A DNA stretch of 64,000 nucleotides from Actinomycetota bacterium. GTDB taxonomy: Bacteria > Actinomycetota > Geothermincolia > Geothermincolales > RBG-13-55-18. Of the stretch, positions 8,731 through 17,482 are shown piece after piece. Position 1 is the stretch's first letter, and every line of letters starts with the position of its first letter. The stretch lies in NCBI GenBank assembly GCA_030019255.1, contig JASEFK010000003.1, forward strand, positions 18,995 to 82,994, given 5' to 3'. Under the pieces are notes generated by a model, which did no database searches, had not been told where the DNA came from, and was given only the letters and a program-made list of their open reading frames with translations. The translations under genes and the position numbers were made by a program.

Positions 8731-9089
8731 AAAAGGGTTGAGAAACGAATGCTTCTTGCCGCCTTACGCAGGAGCATCCCGGGGCGGTTTATTCCCTCCA
8801 GGATGGGGTATATTTACGCTACAGACAGAAGTAACCGATGGCCCATGGCTGGACGGCTTCCGGGTGGGCGTTCCTCGCAAACCCTACCCGGCGACAGGAA
8901 AGAAGAGGATGCATCGGATGTTCCGCGCTTTCCCGGGCCGGGACGGAAACGTCTGGCTTTCACGTGAGACGAGCAGGAGCCGCGAGGAAGGGGGCATTGG
9001 CCCGTAACCGGCCCGTAAACATTCGAGAGGACAACGGCCGCAAGGGGCGCGGCACGTGGAATGGCGTCCGGAACGGGGAGGGAGAGGCT

Positions 9090-10955
9090 ATGACGATCAA
9101 GGCGGACAAGAACCTCAAGGAGCTCCTGCGCGCCCTGCCCCCGGCCCTGCGGATGGAGGAGGCACGGGGGCTGGGCAGGACCTTCCGGGAGCAGTGGGGC
9201 GGCTCTAAGAACACCCGGCGCATCGTGTACCGCATCTTCACCGGCGGAAGGGGGCTGCTCTCCAACCTCAAGGACCTGGGGAAGATGAAGGTGGGCCGCA
9301 TCATCCCCAACTGGGTCCTGGGGATGTGGGACACCTTCCCGGAGCGGGAAGCGGTGGTGGACGGGGAGAAGCGATACAACTTCGGTGAGCTCAAGGAAAG
9401 GGTGCTGCGCTTGGCCAACGCCCTGCAGGACCTGGACCTCCGGCCCAGGGACACGGCGGGCGTCATGCTCCACAACAGCGCCGAGTTCCTGGAGACCATG
9501 TGCGCCTGCAGCCTCATCGGGGTGGTCACCCCCTTCGTCAACTGGCACCTGCGGGGAGAGGAACTTATCAAGACCATAAATTTGCGAAGTCCAAAGGTCC
9601 TGGTCTTCGACGCCGAATTCCGGGAAGAGATAGAGCGGATTCGTGGAGACCTGGGGAGCGTGCGCCACCTGGTCATGGTGGGCGACGGCGCTCCCGCCGG
9701 TGTGGACGTCCTGTCCTACGAGGAACTGGTGTTCTCCCATCCGGCTACCATGCCCGAGGTGAATTTCGTGGTCTCCTTCAACCCCTACACCGGGGGCACC
9801 ACGGGGATACCCAAGAGCTCCAACCTCTTCGACAGCCTGGGGTACATGCTCTCCGACCTCGCCGAGCCGCCCCGGGCCACCCTCCCCGAGTTCACGCGTT
9901 ACAACTTCCTGGCCTTCAGCTACCTCTACTGGTTCGGGGGTGAGCGCATCCACGACCCGGTGACCGGGAACATCCGCACCCTCATCGTCACCCCCCTCTA
10001 CCACGCGGGAACCGCCGCAGCCTGGGCTCCCTTCTTCCTCTTGGGGGCCACGGCGGTGATCATGCGCAAGTTCGACGCCGAGGAGTTCCTGCGCCTCATC
10101 GAGCGTGAGAGGGTGAACTGGACCTTCGTGGCCCCCACCATCCTGCAGCGGGTGCTGGCCCTCCCCGAGGAGGTGAAGAGCCGCTACGACCTCTCCTCCA
10201 TGCGCTCCATCCTCTGCGCCGCGGCGCCCTGTCCTCCGGAGGTCAAAGCGGCCACCAACGAGCTCTTCATGCGGCAGGGAGCACCGGGACCGGTGTTCGG
10301 CGAATACTACGGCAGCGCGGAGACGGCCATCATCACCGTGCTCCTTCCCGAGGACTACCGGGAAAACCCCAAGCGGCTGGCGAGCGTGGGAAAGGCACGT
10401 TGCGGAGACCTGCGCATCTACATCGAGGAGGAGGGACGCTGGGCGGAGCCCGGAGAGGTGGGCAAGGTGATGGGACGCACCGCCTCCACCCTGGCCTTGC
10501 GTTACCCGGGCTCGGAGGAGCGGCTGCATGAGTCCATCCGCCTGATCGATGGCCAGGAGTGGTACGATGACGGCCTCCTGGGCTACCTGGACGAGGACGG
10601 CTTCCTCTACCTCACGGGACGGGTCAAGGAGATGATCATCACCGGCGGGGTGAATATCTATCCCCTGGAGATAGAGGAAGTCATCCTCCGCCATCCCGCC
10701 GTCTTCGACGTGGCCGTGGTCAGGCTTCCCCACCCGGACCTGGGGGAGGTCCCGGTGGCCTGCGTGCAGCTCCACCAGGGGAAGGAGGCCACCGAGGAGG
10801 AGATAATCGAGTTCTGCAAGCGGGAGGGCCTCTACGGCTACAAGATACCGGCCAAGGTGGATTTCTTCGACGAGCTTCCCCGCCACATAGACGGCAAGAT
10901 AATCAAGCGCGAGCTGGAGAAGATTTACTGGAGGGACGTGGAAAGCAGGGGTTGA
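9090..10955 (+). CDS. Acyl-CoA synthetase (AMP-forming), class I adenylate-forming family
   Basis: This 621-residue enzyme activates a carboxylic acid, probably a medium- or long-chain fatty acid, to its acyl-CoA through an acyl-AMP. The P-loop-like YTGGTTGIPKSS is near residue 232, the A5 motif YYGSAET near 406, the hinge YLTGRVKEMIITGG near 505, and the catalytic Lys in HIDGKIIKREL near 600. No membrane segment is visible. The ATG at 9090 follows GGGAGGGAGAGG and fixes the start inside a longer open frame. A thiolase follows 155 bases downstream, so both may serve fatty-acid degradation or CoA-dependent carbon metabolism. Confidence 0.9.
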   Translation: MTIKADKNLKELLRALPPALRMEEARGLGRTFREQWGGSKNTRRIVYRIFTGGRGLLSNLKDLGKMKVGRIIPNWVLGMWDTFPEREAVVDGEKRYNFGELKERVLRLANALQDLDLRPRDTAGVMLHNSAEFLETMCACSLIGVVTPFVNWHLRGEELIKTINLRSPKVLVFDAEFREEIERIRGDLGSVRHLVMVGDGAPAGVDVLSYEELVFSHPATMPEVNFVVSFNPYTGGTTGIPKSSNLFDSLGYMLSDLAEPPRATLPEFTRYNFLAFSYLYWFGGERIHDPVTGNIRTLIVTPLYHAGTAAAWAPFFLLGATAVIMRKFDAEEFLRLIERERVNWTFVAPTILQRVLALPEEVKSRYDLSSMRSILCAAAPCPPEVKAATNELFMRQGAPGPVFGEYYGSAETAIITVLLPEDYRENPKRLASVGKARCGDLRIYIEEEGRWAEPGEVGKVMGRTASTLALRYPGSEERLHESIRLIDGQEWYDDGLLGYLDEDGFLYLTGRVKEMIITGGVNIYPLEIEEVILRHPAVFDVAVVRLPHPDLGEVPVACVQLHQGKEATEEEIIEFCKREGLYGYKIPAKVDFFDELPRHIDGKIIKRELEKIYWRDVESRG

Positions 10956-11110
10956 ACCGGGCTTCGGCGGAAGTGACGCCTTCCCGGAAGGCCAGCCGGT
11001 CGTATGGCGCTCCTGGGAACAGCGCGAGGACCGGGAGGACACGGTTTTCGGGAAGCATGCTGGCAACGAAACCGGGCTTTAGGAATTTTTCGCAGCTCAG
11101 GAGGTGAAAA

Positions 11111-12352
11111 ATGACGGATAAACTCAGGGAAGTGGTGGTGGTTGAAGCCGTCCGCACCCCTACCGGCAGATCCGGATGGGCGGGAGCGGCCAAGGGCGGA
11201 GTTTTCGCCAGGGTGTCCGCCCAGCACCTGCTGGCCACGGCGCTGCGCGGCTTGGTGGAAAGGGTCGTAGAAAAATGTCCCTCCTTCGACCCGCGAGAGA
11301 TCGAGGACGTGGCTGTGGGATGCCTGAGCCAGATCGGGGAACAGGGCCTCAACTTGGGAAGGATAGGCGTCCTGGCCGCCGACCTTCCCGACGAGGTGGC
11401 GGGGTGGACGGTGAACCGCTACTGTAACGCCGGTTTGCAGGCCATAAACTCCCAGGCCCACGCCCTCATGTGCGGAGCGGGCGAGATAGCCATCGCCGCC
11501 GGGGTGGAGAGCATGAGCCACTACGCCATGGGCTCCGACTTCATGGTCGCCGGACAGGCGGGGCTTCCCGCCTCCCTCCATCCCCGGGCCATGGAACGGG
11601 GAGCCCTCAACCCCATGGGGGTCAGCGCTCAGATGGTCGCCGACCGCTACGAGCTCTCCCGTGAGGACATGGACCGCTTCGGCCTCTGGAGCCACCAGAA
11701 GGCGGTGCGGGCCATGCGCGAGGAGGAATGGTACCGGAAGAGGATAGTCCCCGTGGAGGTAGAGGACGAGAACGGTACCCGCCTGGTGGACCGGGACGAG
11801 CCTCCCCGCGAGCAGGCCTTGGACGATCCGAAGGCCGCTTACGCCAAGATGGCCGCGCTCCCGCCTCGCTTCAAGGAAGGAGGTACGGTGACCGCGGGCA
11901 ACTCCTCGGCCATCGTGGACGGGGCGGCGGCGGTCATGCTCATGACCTCGGAAAAAGCCGAGAAACTGGGGCTGGAGCCCTACGCCCGCATCCTCTCCAC
12001 CGCCGTGGCCGGGTCCGAGCCCCTGATCATGCTCCTGGGGCCCATACCCGCCATACGCAAGGCCCTGGACAGGGCGGGAATAACCATGGACGACGTGGAC
12101 GTCTTCGAGCCCAACGAGGCCTTCGCCTCACCCGTGCTGGCCTTCTGCAAGGAATTCGGGCTGGACTTCGACGACCCGCGCATAAACCCCACCGGCGGGG
12201 CCATCGCCATAGGTCATCCCATCGGCTGCTCGGGAGTCCTCTACTTCACGGAGATGGTGCACTGGATGGTCCGCCACGGCCTGAAGTACGGGCTGCAGAC
12301 CCTCTGCGGGGGCGGCGGGGTGGGCATCGCCACGGTGGTGGACCGGCCCTGA
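11111..12352 (+). CDS. Thiolase (acetyl-CoA C-acyltransferase family)
   Basis: At 413 residues it fits the thiolase family, which cleaves 3-ketoacyl-CoA or condenses two acyl-CoA. The nucleophilic Cys is in NRYCNAGLQA near residue 104 (usually NRxCSSGLQ), NEAFA is near 333, the His of GHPIGCSG near 367, and the general-base Cys in LCGGGGVG near 398, so the catalytic set is complete. GCSG replaces the usual GASG. AGGAGGTG ends 6 bases before the ATG. Downstream of the acyl-CoA synthetase it completes part of a beta-oxidation-like module; no other beta-oxidation gene is present here. Confidence 0.92.
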   Translation: MTDKLREVVVVEAVRTPTGRSGWAGAAKGGVFARVSAQHLLATALRGLVERVVEKCPSFDPREIEDVAVGCLSQIGEQGLNLGRIGVLAADLPDEVAGWTVNRYCNAGLQAINSQAHALMCGAGEIAIAAGVESMSHYAMGSDFMVAGQAGLPASLHPRAMERGALNPMGVSAQMVADRYELSREDMDRFGLWSHQKAVRAMREEEWYRKRIVPVEVEDENGTRLVDRDEPPREQALDDPKAAYAKMAALPPRFKEGGTVTAGNSSAIVDGAAAVMLMTSEKAEKLGLEPYARILSTAVAGSEPLIMLLGPIPAIRKALDRAGITMDDVDVFEPNEAFASPVLAFCKEFGLDFDDPRINPTGGAIAIGHPIGCSGVLYFTEMVHWMVRHGLKYGLQTLCGGGGVGIATVVDRP

Positions 12353-12502
12353 GGGCAGGTTTTTCAAACCCGGATCTTGCTGTTTACGACCGAACGAGGA
12401 CCTGTGAGCGGCGCACAGATGACTGGTAAGGGCTTTAATATGGCCATACATTGCGTTTCCATCCAACGCGGTGCGACGGGGGGTATCCAGGGCACCGTGG
12501 GT

Positions 12503-12850
12503 TCAGAACTCCCCATGGTAGGAACATGAGATGGCGGGCGGTGTCTCGCCTCCGCCTATAAAGGTGTAGGAACCCGGGTTCCCCACCTGCGGGCATATGG
12601 GAACTTCTTCCATGAACTCCGGGACCAGTTCTCCGACCGCGGTAGGATAGGTGCCGTACCGGGCATTGTAGACTCCAATGGCCGATTCCATCATCCTCAC
12701 GTTGGCCCGGCACACCTTTTCTGAGGCGTTGTCGCGGGCGGCCACGTACACCGGGACAGCGATGCCCACCAGTATCCCCACGATGAGGATGACGATCATA
12801 AGCTCCACGAGCGTAAAGCCGTCCTCTTTCGAAAAGATCGTCGTAAGCAT
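12503..12850 (-). CDS. Type IV pilin-like / pseudopilin protein
   Basis: This 115-residue protein has a short class III leader (11 residues ending KEDG) followed by FTLVELMIVILIVGILVGIAV, the N-methylated hydrophobic helix with Glu at mature position 5 that a prepilin peptidase would process. The C-terminal part holds one pair of cysteines near residues 92 and 109, possibly a disulfide loop. The ATG at 12850 follows AGGTGG. No other pilus or secretion gene lies nearby, so it is an orphan. It is divergent from the trp promoter. Confidence 0.85.
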   Translation of the reverse strand: MLTTIFSKEDGFTLVELMIVILIVGILVGIAVPVYVAARDNASEKVCRANVRMMESAIGVYNARYGTYPTAVGELVPEFMEEVPICPQVGNPGSYTFIGGGETPPAISCSYHGEF

Positions 12851-12982
12851 CGCCCATCCACCTGCGAATCCAGGCGGCTCCCCCGGGAGACTCGAATCGA
12901 AAACCCTAACTGTATATATATTTATCGACCAGCCTAGGAAGAAAAATAAAACCCAGGTACCCTTTTTGTTCACTTCGTTTTG

Positions 12983-13011
12983 TTGACAATTACCTCCCTT
13001 TCTCCTAAAAT
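12983..13011 (+). promoter_or_regulatory. Sigma-A promoter of the trp operon
   Basis: TTGACA (12983-12988) and TAAAAT (13006-13011) are separated by exactly 17 bases. Transcription should start near 13018, which coincides with the first ATG of the leader peptide. Confidence 0.85.
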
Positions 13012-13017
13012 CCCCCT

Positions 13018-13077
13018 ATGATGGAAAAGCAGGCCGTGAATCATTGCGAACTTCGATGGTGGTGGAGCCTCTCCTGA
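13018..13077 (+). CDS. trpL: trp operon leader peptide
   Basis: The frame opens with two ATG codons (13018 and 13021) and encodes MMEKQAVNHCELRWWWSLS before TGA at 13075. Three consecutive TGG Trp codons occupy 13057-13065. There is no Shine-Dalgarno, and the predicted transcription start falls on the first ATG, so the mRNA is probably leaderless, as is common in Actinomycetota. Its position between the promoter and a set of mutually exclusive hairpins upstream of trpE is the hallmark of ribosome-mediated attenuation: Trp starvation would stall the ribosome on the TGG run. Confidence 0.88.
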   Translation: MMEKQAVNHCELRWWWSLS

Positions 13078-13240
13078 GGAGAGGGCTCCGCTGAAGCCTG
13101 CGCCAGTAAAACTTACGGATAAGAGAAAAGACCGAAAAACAAGAATCTAAAGAGGATAAGGCCGCGAGCCCTCTCCAGGGGGAGCGGCCTTCGAGCTTGT
13201 ATGGGCCGCGTTCCCCGAGGGATACGCGGCCGTTCCTTTT
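13064..13240 (+). promoter_or_regulatory. trp attenuator: competing hairpins and terminator
   Basis: Segment 1:2 is a hairpin at 13064-13089 that overlaps the last two leader Trp codons. Segment 2, GGAGAGGGCTC (13078-13088), is the exact complement of GAGCCCTCTCC (13166-13176), giving an 11-bp antiterminator. That pairing would break the 3:4 hairpin at 13158-13191 (arms AAGGCCGC and GCGGCCTT). A second hairpin with a perfect 8-bp stem at 13204-13231 is followed by GTTCCTTTT and is the better intrinsic terminator. The GGCCGCG arms of the two hairpins are interchangeable, so alternative folds are possible. Confidence 0.8.
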
Positions 13241-13340
13241 CAGAGTAGTGAGGAATAGTGAGGGGATGGAAAACGGAGGATGAAGGTGTCATGGGAAAAA
13301 GACATTGCTATCCCGGCTTTCGAACGGGAGGTGGGCGAAG

Positions 13341-14969
13341 ATGACCAGGGTATGCGCGGAGAGCGGTGGGAAAAAGAACGGTTTATACTCCCCCGGCGAA
13401 GAGGAGTTCCTGGAGCTCTCGCGGCGCTACAACCTCATCACCGTGACCCGCGCCGTGGAAGCGGACACCGAGACCCCGGTCACCGCCTTCCTGAAACTGG
13501 CACACGGGGACCATTCCTTCCTGCTCGAAAGCGCGGAGGGAGCTGAACGCTGGGGGCGCTATTCCTTCCTCGGCTGCCGCCCTCTCTGCATCATAAGCTA
13601 CGATGAGGGGCGCATACGAATACCCTTGGGCGGAGAAGAGCTGGAGCGGCTCCACAGCGGGTTCCTTAGCACTCTCCCCGATGAAACGAGGCGCCATCCA
13701 CCAGGCGATGGCGTCGCGCCGGCCCGGGAGGACCCCGTGGACTTCCTCTTCGACGTCATGGAATCCTTTCGTGCCTCCCCTCCCCCGGAAGGGCTCCCCT
13801 TCTGCGGCGGTGCGGTGGGTTATTTCGCCTACGACCTCCTGCCGTTCATGGACAAGATGACCCTGCGCCGGAAGGAGGGCCTCCCCATCCCGGACATGGT
13901 CTTCATGCTCACCCTCACCGCGGCCGCCTTTGACCACTTGCGGGGTCGCATTATTCTCCTGGCTAACGTCCTTGTCCCGGAGGAAGCGGATAGTGGCGAG
14001 AGGAGCCGTCTTTACCGGGAAGCGGCGGCCGCGCTGGAATCCATGGCCCGTGACCTGGTCACGAAACCCACACCTCCTTCCGGCGGAGAGGTCTACTACC
14101 TCTCCGAGGAAGTCGATTTCCAGGAAGTGGAATCCAACTGCACCCGCGAGGAATACGAGGACATGGTGCGACGTGCCAAGGAGTACATCTTCGCCGGGGA
14201 AGCCTTCCAGGTTGTCCCCTCCCAGCGATTCTCCACCCCCCTGCGCTGTTCGCCCTTCTCGGTCTACCGGGCCCTGCGGGGGCAGAACCCCTCTCCCTAC
14301 ATGTTCTTCCTGCGCTGCGGGGACCTTTTCCTGGTGGGTTCCTCACCGGAGCCCATGGTGAGGAGGCGGGGAAGCGAGGCGGTAATCCGCCCCATCGCCG
14401 GCACCCGGCCGCGCGGCAGGACCCCCGAGGAGGATCAGGAGCTGGAGCGTGAACTGCTCTCGGACGAGAAGGAGCGTGCCGAGCACGTCATGCTGGTGGA
14501 CCTGGCCCGCAACGACCTGGGGAGGGTGTGCGAGCCCGGCAGCGTGGTCCTGAGAAGGGTCATGGAGGTGGAACGTTTCTCCCACGTCATGCACCTGGTG
14601 AGCGAGGTGGCCGGGACCCTGCGGTCCGACCGGGGCAACCGGGAGCTGCTGCGCTCCGCCTTCCCGGCAGGCACCGTCTCCGGGGCGCCCAAGATAAGGG
14701 CCTGCCAGATAATCGACGAGCTGGAGAGGGAACGACGCGGCCCTTACGCCGGCGCCGTGGGCTACGTCTCCTACCACGGGGACATGGACACCTGTATCGC
14801 CATCCGAACCATCGTCATCCAGGGGAACCGGGCTTACGTGCAAGCCGGAGGCGGGGTGGTGGCCGACTCCAATCCTTCCCGGGAGTACGAGGAGACGGTG
14901 AACAAGGCTCGCGCCCTCCTACGCGCCATTCGCACCGCTGAGGCCCGCGAGGGGGTGATGACACCGTGA
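13341..14969 (+). CDS. trpE: Anthranilate synthase component I
   Basis: TrpE converts chorismate and ammonia to anthranilate with TrpG. This 542-residue protein has the feedback-inhibition motif LLES (SFLLESAEGAERWGRYSF) near residue 55 and the chorismate-binding core, with PSPYMFFLR, GSSPEPMV, RPIAGTRPRG, HVMLVDLARNDLGR and the FPAGTVSGAPK block. The ATG at 13341 is 8 bases after GGGAGGT; the frame is open further upstream, with only a TTG lacking a site. The stop overlaps the trpG start by four bases, so the two subunits are translationally coupled. Confidence 0.95.
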   Translation: MTRVCAESGGKKNGLYSPGEEEFLELSRRYNLITVTRAVEADTETPVTAFLKLAHGDHSFLLESAEGAERWGRYSFLGCRPLCIISYDEGRIRIPLGGEELERLHSGFLSTLPDETRRHPPGDGVAPAREDPVDFLFDVMESFRASPPPEGLPFCGGAVGYFAYDLLPFMDKMTLRRKEGLPIPDMVFMLTLTAAAFDHLRGRIILLANVLVPEEADSGERSRLYREAAAALESMARDLVTKPTPPSGGEVYYLSEEVDFQEVESNCTREEYEDMVRRAKEYIFAGEAFQVVPSQRFSTPLRCSPFSVYRALRGQNPSPYMFFLRCGDLFLVGSSPEPMVRRRGSEAVIRPIAGTRPRGRTPEEDQELERELLSDEKERAEHVMLVDLARNDLGRVCEPGSVVLRRVMEVERFSHVMHLVSEVAGTLRSDRGNRELLRSAFPAGTVSGAPKIRACQIIDELERERRGPYAGAVGYVSYHGDMDTCIAIRTIVIQGNRAYVQAGGGVVADSNPSREYEETVNKARALLRAIRTAEAREGVMTP

Positions 14970-15661
14970 TCTCTGCGCGGAACACGATAGGGCGCGACGG
15001 CGCCCCGAGCTCGTCACGGACCGCGCTTTCACGTCCGGCAACGCGCTGGGAGAAAAACGCCCCCGCGGAAAGCGGCACCCGGTCCATTCGTGTGCTCCTC
15101 ATCGACAACTATGATTCCTTCACCTACAACCTTGCCCAGGCCCTGCAGGTACTGGGAGCCGAGGTCATCGCGGCGCGCAATGACGAGCTCACGCTCTCAA
15201 GCGTAGATGAGCTACGGCCCACCCACCTGGTCATCTCGCCCGGGCCGGGAGGACCGGAGGACACCGGGATAACCATCCCCGTGGTCCGGCGCCTGGCGGG
15301 GAAGGTACCTGTCCTCGGCGTCTGCCTGGGACACCAGGCCATCGGCCACCTCTACGGAGCGGCGGTGGTTCGTGCGCCGCGCCCCGTGCACGGGAAAACT
15401 TCCAGAATATTCCACGATGGCAGAACCATCTACCGCGGGCTACCTAATCCCTTCACCGCCACCCGCTACCATTCCCTGGTAGTCGGCGCGGACCTCCCCC
15501 CCGAGCTGGAGATCAGCGCGCGCAGCGAGGACGGGCTGGTCATGGGCATAAGGCACCGTCACCTGCCCGTGGAGGGAGTGCAGTTCCATCCCGAATCCTT
15601 TCTGACCATCGAGGGAGAAGGCCTTTTAAGGAATTTCCTGGAAATGGAGGTGGGAAGATGA
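14966..15661 (+). CDS. trpG: Anthranilate synthase component II (glutamine amidotransferase)
   Basis: This class I amidotransferase supplies ammonia to TrpE. The triad is visible: nucleophile Cys in GVCLGHQAIG, and His and Glu in VQFHPES. VLLIDNYDSFTYNLAQ begins the domain. The GTG at 14966 overlaps the trpE stop (GTGA) and gives a roughly 40-residue Ser/Arg-rich N-terminal extension not typical of the family. An internal GTG at about 15091, just before VLLIDNYDSF, would give the usual length but has no ribosome binding site. Confidence 0.92.
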   Translation: MISARNTIGRDGAPSSSRTALSRPATRWEKNAPAESGTRSIRVLLIDNYDSFTYNLAQALQVLGAEVIAARNDELTLSSVDELRPTHLVISPGPGGPEDTGITIPVVRRLAGKVPVLGVCLGHQAIGHLYGAAVVRAPRPVHGKTSRIFHDGRTIYRGLPNPFTATRYHSLVVGADLPPELEISARSEDGLVMGIRHRHLPVEGVQFHPESFLTIEGEGLLRNFLEMEVGR

Positions 15662-16686
15662 TAAGCGATGTCCTGGCCTGGGTGACGGAGGGGAAAACCC
15701 TGAACCAGGAGACAGCCCGGGAGGTCATGTCCTTCATCATGCGGGGGGAAGCCACCGACGCCCAGGTCGCCTGCCTGCTCACCGCCTTGAGAATGCGCGG
15801 CGAGACCCCAGAAGAGATAGCAGGCTTCGCCCAGGCCATGCGCGAGGCGGCGCTGAACATCCGGCCCTCGGTCTCTCCCCTCGTGGACACCTGCGGAACG
15901 GGTGGGGACGGTTGCGGCACTTTCAACATTTCCACCGCCGCCGCATTCATCGCCGCCGGGGCGGGGGTCTACGTGGCCAAGCACGGGAATCGCGGCGTGA
16001 GCTCCTCCTGCGGGAGCGCTGATGTCCTCGAGGCCCTCGGGGTGAACATCGATATGGACCCGGAACGGGTGCGGACCTGCATCGAGGAAGTGGGGATCGG
16101 CTTTCTTTTCGCCCCACGCTTTCACCCCGCCATGCGCCACGTGATGCGGGCCCGCAGGGAAATGGGCATTCCCACCGCCTTCAACCTGCTGGGTCCCCTC
16201 ACCAACCCAGCCGGGGCCCAGTTCCAGCTTCTGGGGGTAGGCAGAGTGGACAAGGCCCCGCTGATAGCCGGCGCCCTGGCCGGCATGGGGACACGGAAGG
16301 CGCTGGTAGTGCACGGCGAGGACGGCCTAGACGAGATCTCCTCCATCTCCCCCACCCTGGTCTGGGAGGTGGAGGACGGGAAAGTCAAAGAAGGGCGTAT
16401 CGAGCCGGGCGAACTGGGGCTCGACCCCGCTGACCCTCAGGCCCTGCAGGGAGGAAGCGCGGAAGAGAATGCCCGCATTATCCGCGAGGAGGTTCTTTCC
16501 GGGAAACCGGGTCCCCGTCGCGACATTGCCGTCCTCAACGCCGCCGCGGTCCTTTATGCGGCGGGAAGGGCAGCCGACCTGAAGGAAGGGCTGGCGCTGG
16601 CGGAGGATGCGGTGGATTCCGGCCGCGCCCTACGGAAACTGGAAATGTTGGTAGAATTTACCAAGGAGGCGAGTCGTGTTTCTTGA
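15658..16686 (+). CDS. trpD: Anthranilate phosphoribosyltransferase
   Basis: TrpD joins anthranilate to phosphoribosyl pyrophosphate. At 342 residues it has the standard length. GTGGDGCGTFNIST near residue 80 is the PRPP-binding loop, and KHGNRGVSSSCGSADVLEALG and NLLGPLTNPA follow. It starts with ATGA overlapping the trpG stop, and its end overlaps trpC by 11 bases. Confidence 0.96.
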   Translation: MISDVLAWVTEGKTLNQETAREVMSFIMRGEATDAQVACLLTALRMRGETPEEIAGFAQAMREAALNIRPSVSPLVDTCGTGGDGCGTFNISTAAAFIAAGAGVYVAKHGNRGVSSSCGSADVLEALGVNIDMDPERVRTCIEEVGIGFLFAPRFHPAMRHVMRARREMGIPTAFNLLGPLTNPAGAQFQLLGVGRVDKAPLIAGALAGMGTRKALVVHGEDGLDEISSISPTLVWEVEDGKVKEGRIEPGELGLDPADPQALQGGSAEENARIIREEVLSGKPGPRRDIAVLNAAAVLYAAGRAADLKEGLALAEDAVDSGRALRKLEMLVEFTKEASRVS

Positions 16687-17482
16687 ACGGGCCATGCAGC
16701 TCGCCGGGAAACGCGTCCGGGAGATGATGGAGGTCTTCTCTCCCTCTCACCTCGAAGACCTCTGCGCGGAGCTTCCACCCCCTCCCTCCCTGTCCGCCGC
16801 CCTCCGGTCACGCGCCGAGGCGGAAGTGGGGATAATCGCGGAGATAAAACGTCGTTCTCCCTCCCGGGGGGACATCCGACCCAGTCTGCGGGTGGCGGAA
16901 ACCGCCCGGGCATACCGGCGCGGCGGGGCCCGTGCCATATCCGTACTCACCGAGCCTGATTTCTTCGGCGGCAGCCTGCAGGACCTGGCCGAGGCGGCGA
17001 CCGCCGTGGACCTACCCGTTCTGCGGAAGGACTTCATCCTGGATCGTTACCAGCTCTTGGAAGCCAGGGCGGCGGGTGCCGCGGCAGTGCTGCTCATCGC
17101 CACCGCCCTGGAAAGCAGGCAGCTCTCCAGATTGCTGGCGGGAGCGAGGGAATTGGGAATGGAATGCCTGGTGGAGGTACACGACGACAACGACCTGGAG
17201 AAGGCGCTCCAGGCCGGCGCGGAGATGATAGGCATCAACAACCGGGACCTCGTGACCCTCGAGGTGGACCTGGGCACCACAGCGCGACTGGCCCCGCTGG
17301 TTCCTCCCTCCATCCTCCTGGTGGCCGAGAGCGGTTACCGCTCCGCCGGGGACCTTGTGGGCCTGCGGGAGATGGGAGTAGACGCTGTGCTGGTGGGCGA
17401 GGCCCTCTCGGGAAGCAGGGATCCCGAGCGCACCCTGCGGGAACTGCGGGCCTCCCGGCACCCGGGTCAAAGTGAGGGATGA
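16676..17482 (+). CDS. trpC: Indole-3-glycerol phosphate synthase
   Basis: TrpC closes the pyrrole ring of indole-3-glycerol phosphate. The 268-residue TIM barrel has AEIKRRSPSRGD, the SVLTEPDFFGG strand, VLRKDFILDRYQ, CLVEVHD and GINNRDL, which carry the catalytic Lys and Glu residues. The GTG at 16676 lies inside the trpD end, preceded by AAGGAGG. TrpC and TrpF are separate proteins here. Confidence 0.95.
   Translation: MFLERAMQLAGKRVREMMEVFSPSHLEDLCAELPPPPSLSAALRSRAEAEVGIIAEIKRRSPSRGDIRPSLRVAETARAYRRGGARAISVLTEPDFFGGSLQDLAEAATAVDLPVLRKDFILDRYQLLEARAAGAAAVLLIATALESRQLSRLLAGARELGMECLVEVHDDNDLEKALQAGAEMIGINNRDLVTLEVDLGTTARLAPLVPPSILLVAESGYRSAGDLVGLREMGVDAVLVGEALSGSRDPERTLRELRASRHPGQSEG

Noticed and set aside
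8814..11066. 750-codon open frame antisense to the acyl-CoA synthetase
   Set aside because: Long antisense frames are expected in high-GC genes. The plus strand carries a full set of adenylate-forming motifs, and the antisense product has low-complexity His/Gly/Val composition.
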